Source: Pseudomonadota bacterium | GTDB lineage: Bacteria > Pseudomonadota > Alphaproteobacteria > Paracaedibacterales > CAITNM01 | Assembly (NCBI GenBank): GCA_018062345.1 | Contig: JAGOSL010000005.1 | Location: 1 to 64,000, forward strand | Direction of reading: 5' to 3' | Length of the DNA stretch: 64,000 bases | Shown: positions 8,004-16,327 of the stretch, in pieces | Numbering within the stretch: the first letter of the stretch is position 1 | How the letters are laid out: the number at the start of each line of letters is the position of its first letter | The notes under the pieces: generated by a model | What the model was told of the DNA's origin: nothing | What the model saw: only the letters and a program-made list of their open reading frames with translations | Database searches by the model: none | Translations under genes and position numbers: made by a program

Positions 8004-9611
8004 TTATGAATACATACTCCTTGCAGCTTCCGATAAGTCGTCTCGGGGGTCTCTTTTTTTGTTGTCTTTCTTAAACTGCTCAATGGCAGGGCAAATATCC
8101 TCTAGAGTTACCAATAACGGTGTATTGTCTTCACTTTTTGAAGCGCCCATTAATTCTTGAGCACGTGCATAAAGTGGTTGTAACGCCATGTTAAGAATTG
8201 AATTTAAGCTTCTGACTCCAAGATTCATTTCTATACTTGTCAAAGCTAGTTGCCTTATAGCATCTTCTTGAAAGACTAAATCTGCTCCATAGAAACGATT
8301 AAATTCATTTTTTACATTTTTTATCGGAGAACCTTCTCTGCTAATCACATCCATCATTGTTTCTAAGGTGTGGCCTTTAAAAGGAATAATTGAAGAAAAT
8401 CTTCCTGCAAATTCAGGCTCAAAACCAGCAATAATGATGTCTTGGTGAGTTCTAGCAGTTGTGCTTCTTTCTACTTTGTTGTCATGAAGTCCTTGCAAAC
8501 CAGAAAATGCTCCTGCCCCTACGAACCACCAGTTTTTCAATTGAACTTGTCTATCCTTTAAAGAAACTGGACTACCATCTAATGGTGCAAGTAGTATACG
8601 CTGAATCGCTCTACCAAAACTTTTTCCATCGGTCTCTCTTTCCTCCCTATTTGATGCAAGCTTATCTATTTCGTCCAGTTCAACAATTGCAGAAGGGGGG
8701 AATTTGAATTCTTTACAAAACTTCTCGATGCATTCGCTAAAATTTTGTCCCTTAAATCCTTCATCAGTCAGGCTGCGTGCATTAATATGAAGAATTGGAA
8801 CACCTAAGAATAGCCCTAGTTGCTTAAGGCTTTCGCTTTTTCCGCATCCAGTTGGACCAGTTAATATGCAGTGCATTGGTGAATTTGCAACGGGCTGTCC
8901 CTGGTCGACCAAAAATTTATTACACATAAAGCGGTGTGCTAAAAAGCTTAATGAATCAATTGCACTATCTTGCCCTGCAATAAATCTTTTCAAATGTGTA
9001 GAAATAGCGATAGAAGAATGCGCGCGCTGACCAACAGGTAAAGCAGAGATTGCCTTTCGCTCATCAGTTTGCGCCGATAATGCTAATTTTTGCCCACTTG
9101 CCTTTTTTGCGCTGCTTAGTGTGGGTTTTTTTGCTGTTGCGGCTGAAAAAATAATCATCCCTATTGGAGGATAATGTGGTTTGACCTGTGCTAGCAGCGC
9201 AGAAGATGGGCCTGTAGGCACAAGCACACCTGATGTGTTTGAAGGCGGATTTTTTAATTTATTGATAGCCTTAGTAACCATTGCTTTTCTCGGCTGCACC
9301 AAGTCCGACTCTAAAAGTCTTTGGTGTATATTATCCAATCCTGAATCTTCCAAATCACCAGGTAATGATGCTTGGAATTCTGCTATTGCGTCTTTCCATC
9401 GATTAAGACTTTTGTTGTTTGCTGTCAAAGATTTTAATGTTCCAACCAACCGGTCAAAATTTTCATCAGTATTTGATGCTCCCGCCGCATTTTTAATAGG
9501 TGGCAATGCATCATCAAGTGGTGGTATCATAGTTGTGTCATCTACTGCTTTAATTGCAAATGATGCTAAAAGTGTACCAAAGAGAATTGTTTTAAGATTT
9601 TTGCTAATCAT
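8004..9611 (-). CDS. Exported ClpX-like AAA+ ATPase
   Basis: A 535-residue AAA+ protein resembling the ClpX motor. It begins with a Sec-type signal peptide (two lysines, then TILFGTLLASFAI, cleavage near IKA/VDD). About 180 residues without recognised domain follow. The ClpX-like core starts at IAGQDSAI (about 211), with Walker A GPTGCGKS (252-259), a pore-loop-like GFKG (285-288, GYVG in ClpX), Walker B IVELDE (309-314), the ClpX-type GAGAFSGL sensor region (365-372), the EFAGR box (Arg 404) and sensor 2 GVRSL (Arg 467). The N-terminal zinc domain and the IGF loop that docks ClpP are both absent. The ATG follows a strong GAGGAGG. An exported ATP-driven unfoldase is odd because the periplasm lacks ATP, so a secreted effector or a non-cleaved anchor are both possible. 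Catalytic residues look intact. Confidence 0.8.
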   Translation of the reverse strand: MISKNLKTILFGTLLASFAIKAVDDTTMIPPLDDALPPIKNAAGASNTDENFDRLVGTLKSLTANNKSLNRWKDAIAEFQASLPGDLEDSGLDNIHQRLLESDLVQPRKAMVTKAINKLKNPPSNTSGVLVPTGPSSALLAQVKPHYPPIGMIIFSAATAKKPTLSSAKKASGQKLALSAQTDERKAISALPVGQRAHSSIAISTHLKRFIAGQDSAIDSLSFLAHRFMCNKFLVDQGQPVANSPMHCILTGPTGCGKSESLKQLGLFLGVPILHINARSLTDEGFKGQNFSECIEKFCKEFKFPPSAIVELDEIDKLASNREERETDGKSFGRAIQRILLAPLDGSPVSLKDRQVQLKNWWFVGAGAFSGLQGLHDNKVERSTTARTHQDIIIAGFEPEFAGRFSSIIPFKGHTLETMMDVISREGSPIKNVKNEFNRFYGADLVFQEDAIRQLALTSIEMNLGVRSLNSILNMALQPLYARAQELMGASKSEDNTPLLVTLEDICPAIEQFKKDNKKRDPRDDLSEAARSMYS

Positions 9612-9836
9612 GGTGCCTCCTCAAAATAAAGGGGCTTCACAAAACTCTTCAAGATGACTACCTGATTTTCAGGAACTCTCTAAAAAGAGAAGTTTCAAAG
9701 TCACTTTATTTTTAAATGTTTTACAATTATTATATTGCCGCATAATGTATTAAAATATTGTTAATGTTTGATAATTAATAATATTCTCTTAGTGCTATTA
9801 GTTTATCGTTTGTTTCAATTTTTCAAAGATTAGCTG
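9612..9836 (-). promoter_or_regulatory. Leader of the exported AAA+ gene with two hairpins
   Basis: This 225-base gap holds a probable long 5' leader. CCTGA-ttt-TCAGG (9661-9673) is a perfect five-base hairpin and AACTCTCT with AGAGAAGTT (9674-9694) forms a second, with one bulge. On the minus strand a TATAAT (9729-9734) could be the -10 box, though no convincing -35 box lies 17 bases upstream. A GAGGAGG ribosome site precedes the ATG at 9611. The hairpins may be regulatory or incidental. Confidence 0.3.
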
Positions 9837-11699
9837 CTAGTTCTGATGAAAAAAGTAGTAGATTTTTTCAGCAACCAAACGGTTTATTCCTGTTACAATC
9901 ATTAAATCTTCAATTCCAGCACGGCTTAATCCAGATGCTGATCCAAAATGTTGCAACAACATTTTTTTACGTTTAGCGCCTATTCCTGGAATATTATCAA
10001 GTTGAGATTTTACAAGGGTCTTTTGTCGGCCAGAACGATGTGTGCCAATAGCAAAACGATGCGCCTCATCGCGTATAGTTTGTAGAAAATATAGCAAAGG
10101 ACTATTTTTTTGTAATTTTCTAGGGTCTGAGCTAGGAAAATAAAAGGTTTCATCGCCCGCATTACGGGCAACACCCTTAGCAATTCCTACTATTGGTAAT
10201 TCTACGTGACATTCCTCTAGTATCTTTGCAACTGCGTTAACTTGCGCTTGTCCTCCATCAATCAACAATAAATCTGGTAAAGGCCACTCATCTTTATGAC
10301 TTAATCTTCTTCTTATAACCTCACGCATCATGGCAATATCATCACCGCCAAAACTTAGTTCTGATTCTTTTATCAAAAACTTACGATAGCGAGATTTCTC
10401 AAAACCTTTAGGCGTTGCGTAAATCAAAACACCATAAGCAAAAGATCCTTGTAAATGACTGTTATCATATACTTCAATACTATCAATATTTGAAATGCCC
10501 AAGAATTCTTGAAAAAGTTTGAACTGTTTTTGGTGGGTCATTTCACTATCGTGGCGTCTTTCTAGATATTCTTTGGCGTTTGTAAAAGCATGCATTACTA
10601 AGTCATGTTTAACAGAATTTTTCGGGCATTCTATTGATGTCTTAACTCCATATTGTTGACGCATGCTCATCACCAAAACGTTAATGTCTTCAGGTAATAT
10701 ATTGCACAGTATTGTCATAGGTGGTTCATGAGTAATATAAAACTGGCTAATAAATGCGGTGATTTGTTCTTCTTGAGATACTCCGTCAGTATGGGTTATT
10801 TCAAAAGTTTCTGTTCCGTAGTTTCTGCCATGACGAAAGAAAAACCCCTGAATTGCAGTGCGGTTGCCAAGCTGCGCTAGGGCAAAAACATCAGCATTAT
10901 CTACCCCTGCTACATTAATACGTTGCCGTGCTTGAATTTGTGTAAGCAAACGAATGCTATCTCTGTATTGAGCTGCTCGTTCGAACTCCATAGCTTCTGA
11001 TGATTTGTGCATTTTCTCAGCTAATCGTTGTTGTACATCATCACTTTTCCCTGTCAAAAATGCTTTAGCTGATTGTACGGATTCTTTATATTCCAAAGCA
11101 GAAATTTTCCCAACGCATGGTGCAGTGCATCGCTTAATGTGATACTGCAAACATGGGCGGTTTCTATTCTCAAAATAACTGTCAGAACAGTTTCTTATTT
11201 GAAACAAACGTTGCATCGTAAGTATAGTCTCTTCAACAGCTGCAGCATTTGCAAATGGCCCAAAATATTGGCCTTTATCTATTTTAGGGCCCCTGTGCTT
11301 TTGTACGCGTGGGTAATCATGTCCTGATAATAAAACATATGGGAACGACTTATCGTCTTTAAGAAGCACGTTGTATCTTGGTTGTAGTTTTTTGATCAAG
11401 TTGCTTTCTAAAAGCAACGCCTCAACTTCTGTAGAGGTTGTGACAATTTCTATATTTTGTAGCTCACTCACCATGCGCTTAAGTCGATTAGTAAGATTAT
11501 CTACCCGTGAATAAAAAATAACTCTTTTCTTTAAGTTTTTTGCTTTACCAATATACAATACTTTTGATGCAGAGCCGATCATCCGATAAATACCTGGCTG
11601 ATTAGGCAGTATTTTTACCATATCTTTGATAATGCGAATTCCCACTTCTAAAGAAGTTAAAGAGCTAGTTGAGGGTATTTTTTCAATATTTGATTGCAT
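9837..11699 (-). CDS. uvrC: UvrABC excinuclease subunit C
   Basis: The nuclease that makes both incisions around a DNA lesion after UvrA/UvrB recognition. At 620 residues it is full length. A GIY-YIG domain is at the start (PNQPGIYRMI ... VLYIGKAKNLKKR, about residues 33-60), responsible for the 3' cut. A UVR motif region follows (about 205-240, AEKMHKSSEAMEFERAAQYRD) and contacts UvrB. The RNase-H-like C-domain has EVYDNSHLQGS and LLIDGGQAQV, and two helix-hairpin-helix elements are at the end (DNIPGIGAKRKKMLL, GINRLVAEKIY). It is transcribed upstream of the exported AAA+ gene with 225 bases between, so the two are probably independent. Confidence 0.95.
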   Translation of the reverse strand: MQSNIEKIPSTSSLTSLEVGIRIIKDMVKILPNQPGIYRMIGSASKVLYIGKAKNLKKRVIFYSRVDNLTNRLKRMVSELQNIEIVTTSTEVEALLLESNLIKKLQPRYNVLLKDDKSFPYVLLSGHDYPRVQKHRGPKIDKGQYFGPFANAAAVEETILTMQRLFQIRNCSDSYFENRNRPCLQYHIKRCTAPCVGKISALEYKESVQSAKAFLTGKSDDVQQRLAEKMHKSSEAMEFERAAQYRDSIRLLTQIQARQRINVAGVDNADVFALAQLGNRTAIQGFFFRHGRNYGTETFEITHTDGVSQEEQITAFISQFYITHEPPMTILCNILPEDINVLVMSMRQQYGVKTSIECPKNSVKHDLVMHAFTNAKEYLERRHDSEMTHQKQFKLFQEFLGISNIDSIEVYDNSHLQGSFAYGVLIYATPKGFEKSRYRKFLIKESELSFGGDDIAMMREVIRRRLSHKDEWPLPDLLLIDGGQAQVNAVAKILEECHVELPIVGIAKGVARNAGDETFYFPSSDPRKLQKNSPLLYFLQTIRDEAHRFAIGTHRSGRQKTLVKSQLDNIPGIGAKRKKMLLQHFGSASGLSRAGIEDLMIVTGINRLVAEKIYYFFHQN

Positions 11700-11817
11700 A
11701 ACTTTTTAATAAAAAATACTAAAAATTCTTTTTAAAGTCTAATAATATTGACGAAATTTTTTACTTATGCTACCCGTAAATCCTAACGCATGCAATAGAA
11801 CTATACTTAAAAGCTTA

Positions 11818-12717
11818 ATGACAGCTGATTTTCAACACACACACGTTCCTGTGCTTTGCAAGGAAGTGATAGAAATTTTAGACCCCTTACCAGGAAAAAT
11901 TTATATCGATGGTACTTTTGGAGGGGGAGGATACACACGAGCTATTTTAAACAAGGGTGTAGCTAAAGTTATTGCGTTTGACAGAGATAGTGATGCCATA
12001 AAACGTGCGCAATCTTTTTCACAGGAATTTGGCGACCGTTTTGAAATTATTCACGCTTGCTTTAGTGAGATGGATAAATATTTAAAACCAGAATTAATGG
12101 CCGGCATAGTTTTTGATTTTGGAATATCAAGCTATCAGGTTGATCAAGCTCATCGAGGGTTTTCCTTTCGTCAAAATGGCCCTCTTGATATGCGTATGGG
12201 GATGGGCAGCACTTATTCTGCTGCAGACGTCGTTAATACGTTTAAAGAACAAGATATAGCAGAAATTTTGCGTGTATATGGCGAAGAACCTAGAGCAAAA
12301 AGAATTGCTAAAGCCATAATTGAGGCAAGATCTGTAAAATTATTTGAAACAACCCAAGAGTTAGCCACATTGATCAGAACAATCGTCCCAAGTCAAGATG
12401 GTTTTGATGCTGCCACCCTTACGTTTCAAGGCTTGCGTATTTTTGTGAATAATGAGTTAATAGAGATAGAACAGGCTTTACAGCAAAGCAATAAGCTTTT
12501 GCCGATAGGGGGGCGGCTGATCACGGTAGCATTTCATGCATTAGAAGATCGTCTTGTCAAAAATCACAGCCGGATAGACTTCAACTATCAGGAATTCCTG
12601 TGCACGTACTCTGCTATCAATCGTAAGGTCATTACTCCTTCTCCAGATGAAATAAAATTGAATCCTCGCTGTCGCTCCGCCAAGATGCGTGGTTTTATTA
12701 AAGAGATCAGGCGATGA
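11818..12717 (+). CDS. rsmH: 16S rRNA (cytosine(1402)-N4)-methyltransferase
   Basis: SAM-dependent methylation of C1402 in 16S rRNA; formerly MraW. The ATG at 11818 gives MTADFQHTHVPVLCKEV, matching how family members begin, and a 299-residue protein. An ATG at 11767 would add 17 unrelated-looking residues and cannot be excluded, since neither start has a strong ribosome site. GTFGGGGYTRAIL is the SAM-binding loop, DFGISSYQVDQAHRGFSF is the family signature, and the protein closes with NPRCRSAKMRGF. It is the first gene of a shortened division/cell-wall cluster; no mraZ lies upstream. It overlaps ftsL by four bases (ATGA). Confidence 0.92.
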   Translation: MTADFQHTHVPVLCKEVIEILDPLPGKIYIDGTFGGGGYTRAILNKGVAKVIAFDRDSDAIKRAQSFSQEFGDRFEIIHACFSEMDKYLKPELMAGIVFDFGISSYQVDQAHRGFSFRQNGPLDMRMGMGSTYSAADVVNTFKEQDIAEILRVYGEEPRAKRIAKAIIEARSVKLFETTQELATLIRTIVPSQDGFDAATLTFQGLRIFVNNELIEIEQALQQSNKLLPIGGRLITVAFHALEDRLVKNHSRIDFNYQEFLCTYSAINRKVITPSPDEIKLNPRCRSAKMRGFIKEIRR

Positions 12718-13088
12718 AAAGATCTAGGGTGTTTTTGGTGCTTATGGCATTTTGTGCAGGTTTGGGCTTATTTCGAGTGAAGTATCAAGTTGTTGCTTTA
12801 GAAAAACGTCACAAACAAGTAGTGAAAAGCATTGCTGATACTAAACAGTCTATACATATTTTAAAAGCTGAGTTAACGCACCTTAATGATCCGGCAAGAC
12901 TTCAGAAACTTGCAATATCACACCTTGATTTTAAAGCTTTAAAACCAAGTCAAATTGTTGCAATTGATGAATTGCCAAAACAGAAAACTGAAATAAAGAT
13001 ATCCCAAGATCCTATTGAAGCGCTCATGGATGCAGTGAATGCAGTGAAACCACAATCTGCTGCAAAAGAAGAAAATCATGCAGCCTAA
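12714..13088 (+). CDS. ftsL: Cell division protein FtsL
   Basis: A 124-residue bitopic division protein: short cytoplasmic start, one membrane segment (VFLVLMAFCAGLGLF), then a periplasmic coiled coil (ALEKRHKQVVKSIADTKQSIHIL) and LNDPARLQKLA, the conserved FtsL end motif. FtsL acts in the FtsQLB complex that activates FtsWI. Sequence similarity in the family is low, so the call rests on size, topology and its position between rsmH and ftsI. It overlaps both neighbours, by four and eleven bases, indicating translational coupling. Confidence 0.85.
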   Translation: MKRSRVFLVLMAFCAGLGLFRVKYQVVALEKRHKQVVKSIADTKQSIHILKAELTHLNDPARLQKLAISHLDFKALKPSQIVAIDELPKQKTEIKISQDPIEALMDAVNAVKPQSAAKEENHAA

Positions 13089-14814
13089 AATTATGATTAA
13101 AAGCTTATGGTATCGCTTAAGCGGATGGCGTTTTTCACAGCATCAGCAATTATTGCATACAGCTCGCCAGCGAACTCTTGCTGCCACCGCTATAGCTTGT
13201 GTAGCATTTTTTGCAATTTCGGCACGTTTGGTTGACGTTATGGTCATCAGAGTTCCTGCTTGTAATGTTGGTTGCTGTCAAAAAGAATGCCAGTTTCGTC
13301 AAAACATTGTTGACAGAAATGGTGTAATTTTAGCCACACAGCTAATCACAGCATCTGTATACGCTAATCCCAAAGTGATCATTAATGCCAAGGAAGCCGC
13401 TGATAAGCTTGTGAAGATATTTCCTCACTTGAAACGCGATGTCTTGTTGCAAAAATTGCAGTCTAATCAAGGATTTGTTTGGATTGAACGTCATGCAACA
13501 CCTAAACTGCAAGAAGCAGTCCATTCTTTAGGAATCCCCGGGATATACTTACAGCAAGATCAAAAACGAGCTTATCCACATGGTTCACTAGCTTGTCATG
13601 TAATTGGGCGCTGCGATATCGATGGTCATGGAGTAAGTGGAATAGAGCAATCTTTTGATACAGAACTTCGAACAAAAGAAGAAGATTTAAAATTATCTTT
13701 AGATATCCGTGTTCAGCATGCTGTTCATAATGAATTAGTTTCTTCTATAGAAAAATTTCATGCTGTGGGCGCTAACGCCATGGTTATGAATGTGAAAACA
13801 GGAGAGATCATTGCGATGGTTTCTCTTCCTGACTATGATTCTAACCGACCAATGCAAAATCTTGAATGTGGATTTAACCGTAATACTTTAGGTGTGTACG
13901 AGCAAGGATCAACATTTAAAATTCTCAATGTTGCTATTGCGCTTGAAACGGGGGCAGCAACCTTAAATTCTAGTTTTGATGCGACAAATCCCGTTCATAT
14001 AGGGCGCTTCAAAATTACAGATTTTAGAGTGCCTAGTCGATCTTTAAGCCTTGTTGAGGCCCTAGTTTTCTCTTCAAATATTGCGGCAATAAAAATTGCT
14101 CAAAAATTTGGTCCTCAGGTCCAAAAGCATTTTATGAAACAATTTGGTATTTTAAATCTCCCAAGTCTAGAAATTCCCGAAAAAAGTAATTCCCTGCTGC
14201 CTCGCGATTGGAATGAAACTGCTATGATGTCTGTAGCCTTTGGATATGCTATAGCAGTTACTCCTTTGCATACATTGTCAGCGATGTCAGGAATTATAAA
14301 CAATGGTTATAGGCCTACTCCTACCTTGAAATTTGTATCAAACGAAGATCGTCAAGAAAGAATAAACTCCTTTTTGAAAGATCCATGCGTAAGTTCAAAA
14401 ACATCAAAGATAATTCGCAAAATAATGCGCATGATTGTAAGCGATGGGACCGCCCGTAGAGCAAATGTTAAAGGTTATCAAGTTTTTGCTAAAACAGGCA
14501 CAGCTTATCAAAGCGGAAGAAAGGGTGGTTATGGATCTGCTGCCGATCGTCGCCGCAGAACTTCCTTTATTGGTGGCTTTCCAGCCAACGATCCTCAATA
14601 TGTCATGATCGTTATGCTAGATGACCCCAAACCAGTGGAAGGAACTTATGGATTTGCTACAGCCGGTTGGAATGTTACACCTACTGCTGGACAAATTATT
14701 GAACGCATAGCCCCACTGCTAGGCGTAAAAGCTTGCTTAAAAGAAGAAGAGTCATCAAAACCAGATGGTATGATATTGACATCTCTTGATAGTAATGAGG
14801 ATGGGGATCACTAA
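13078..14814 (+). CDS. ftsI: Septal peptidoglycan transpeptidase (PBP3)
   Basis: A class B penicillin-binding protein of 578 residues that cross-links septal peptidoglycan. One membrane segment lies near residues 35-50. The dimerisation domain contains VDRNGVILA, and the transpeptidase domain carries the SxxK motif in GSTFKI, SSN in SSNIAAIK and KTG in FAKTGTAY. Oddly, just after the membrane anchor it has a cysteine cluster, C62, C66, C67 and C71 (PACNVGCCQKECQF), that I do not know from other FtsI proteins. The start overlaps ftsL by eleven bases, and the likely murE start lies inside its 3' end. Confidence 0.93.
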   Translation: MQPKIMIKSLWYRLSGWRFSQHQQLLHTARQRTLAATAIACVAFFAISARLVDVMVIRVPACNVGCCQKECQFRQNIVDRNGVILATQLITASVYANPKVIINAKEAADKLVKIFPHLKRDVLLQKLQSNQGFVWIERHATPKLQEAVHSLGIPGIYLQQDQKRAYPHGSLACHVIGRCDIDGHGVSGIEQSFDTELRTKEEDLKLSLDIRVQHAVHNELVSSIEKFHAVGANAMVMNVKTGEIIAMVSLPDYDSNRPMQNLECGFNRNTLGVYEQGSTFKILNVAIALETGAATLNSSFDATNPVHIGRFKITDFRVPSRSLSLVEALVFSSNIAAIKIAQKFGPQVQKHFMKQFGILNLPSLEIPEKSNSLLPRDWNETAMMSVAFGYAIAVTPLHTLSAMSGIINNGYRPTPTLKFVSNEDRQERINSFLKDPCVSSKTSKIIRKIMRMIVSDGTARRANVKGYQVFAKTGTAYQSGRKGGYGSAADRRRRTSFIGGFPANDPQYVMIVMLDDPKPVEGTYGFATAGWNVTPTAGQIIERIAPLLGVKACLKEEESSKPDGMILTSLDSNEDGDH

Positions 14815-16327
14815 ATTGAATAAATTTTCACTTGTTGATTTACTCAAAGAATTCAATCTAGAAAAAATTCAACCACAACCTTTTGAAGGTATTACAATAA
14901 ATAATCTCTGCGCGGATTCTCGTAATGCCCAACCGGGAGATCTTTTTGTTGCAATTCCGTGTGCGCAGGTGATTTCGCATGTGAAAGAAGCAATTGAAAA
15001 AGGTGCTGTTGCAGTGTTAGCGACACCTGCAATTGCTAAAGAGTTTATCTCTTTTAAAAATATCATATTTATTGAGAATGAAAATCCTAGGCTTGCTTTA
15101 AGCGTGTTGGCGAAAACATTTTTTAAGGATCAGCCAGAAATCTTAATGGCTGTTACTGGAACTAATGGCAAAACTTCCGTGGTAAGCATAATACGTCAAT
15201 TATGGGAATTACTAGGATATAGCGCCACATCATTTGGAACAATGGGAGTAGAGCTCACCAAACAGGCATTATCTAGCAACCCATTACTTCCTAAAATGCC
15301 ATCAAACCTTAACACATACGATAGTTTGTCTTTTTTCCATTTACTACAAAGCCTGTATCGTGCCGAAATTAATCATGCTGTGTTTGAAGCATCTAGCATT
15401 GGCTTAGATCAATTTCGTATTCATGGTTGTCGACTTAGCGTTGCTGGGTTCACTAATTTTACCCAAGATCATTTGGACTATCACAAAACTATGGAAGATT
15501 ACTTTCATGCGAAAGTAAAACTATTTACAGAAGTGCTGTCTGCAGGAAAATCAGCTGTGCTAAACGCAAACTCTCCTTATGCGAAACGTCTTAAAGAGAT
15601 TGCAATTCAGCATGGTATTCAAATTCTTACCTACGCTATCAATGCACCAGCAGACCTAATTGCTACAAAAATACAAACTCAAGGGTCAGCTATTACTTTT
15701 GATTTAGAATATAAAGGTCAAATGGTTCACAACATTATTTTGAATCTTGCTGGGGCCTTTCAAGTGGAAAATATGCTCTGCGCATTGGGGATGCTTATTG
15801 CATCAGGAATATCCCTTGAAAAAATTTTACCTATTATTCCAAAACTTAAATCTATTGCAGGGCGTATGGAATTGATCGGTAAAACTCTAAATGGTGGTGA
15901 TGTATATGTTGATTACGCCCATACTCCCGATGCACTTGAACGTGCTCTAAAATCGCTACGTGTTTACACTAAAAATGCTGTATGGGTTGTGTTTGGGTGT
16001 GGTGGAGATCGTGATCGTCAAAAGCGCCCGTTGATGGGGAAAATTGCTTCAGACTTGGCTGATAAAATTATAGTGACCGATGATAACCCAAGGTCAGAAG
16101 AAGCGTCTTCTATTAGAAAGCAAATATTAAGTGAATGTGCTTCGAAAGGGTATGAAATAGCAGATCGAAGTCAAGCAATTGCATATGCTATTGCACATCT
16201 TGAAAAAGGTGATACGCTTTTAATAGCAGGCAAAGGACACGAAACAGGTCAAATGGTAGGTGATGTAATATATCCCTTTAGTGATAGGCAAGAAGCTGAA
16301 AAAGCTCTTAATGGGTTGAACACATGA
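14801..16327 (+). CDS. murE: UDP-MurNAc-tripeptide synthetase, meso-DAP adding
   Basis: A cytoplasmic ATP-dependent ligase that adds the third amino acid to UDP-MurNAc-L-Ala-D-Glu. ATP-binding VTGTNGKTS (about residues 119-127), the UDP-MurNAc region with CADSRNAQPGDLFVA, VFGCGGDRDRQKRPLMG and DDNPRSEE are all present. The DNPR tetrapeptide is the signature for meso-diaminopimelate rather than lysine, so the cell wall is DAP-type. The start is uncertain. ATGs at 14795 and 14801 and TTGs at 14786 and 14816 are in frame, with no clear winner from ribosome-site spacing. murF, murD, ftsW, murG and murC are not in the window. The stop overlaps the next gene's ATG. Confidence 0.92.
   Translation: MGITKLNKFSLVDLLKEFNLEKIQPQPFEGITINNLCADSRNAQPGDLFVAIPCAQVISHVKEAIEKGAVAVLATPAIAKEFISFKNIIFIENENPRLALSVLAKTFFKDQPEILMAVTGTNGKTSVVSIIRQLWELLGYSATSFGTMGVELTKQALSSNPLLPKMPSNLNTYDSLSFFHLLQSLYRAEINHAVFEASSIGLDQFRIHGCRLSVAGFTNFTQDHLDYHKTMEDYFHAKVKLFTEVLSAGKSAVLNANSPYAKRLKEIAIQHGIQILTYAINAPADLIATKIQTQGSAITFDLEYKGQMVHNIILNLAGAFQVENMLCALGMLIASGISLEKILPIIPKLKSIAGRMELIGKTLNGGDVYVDYAHTPDALERALKSLRVYTKNAVWVVFGCGGDRDRQKRPLMGKIASDLADKIIVTDDNPRSEEASSIRKQILSECASKGYEIADRSQAIAYAIAHLEKGDTLLIAGKGHETGQMVGDVIYPFSDRQEAEKALNGLNT

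Noticed and set aside
9181-9657. A 158-codon plus-strand open frame antisense to the exported AAA+ gene.
   Set aside because: It mirrors a coding gene whose motifs are clear on the other strand, and has no recognisable protein features.
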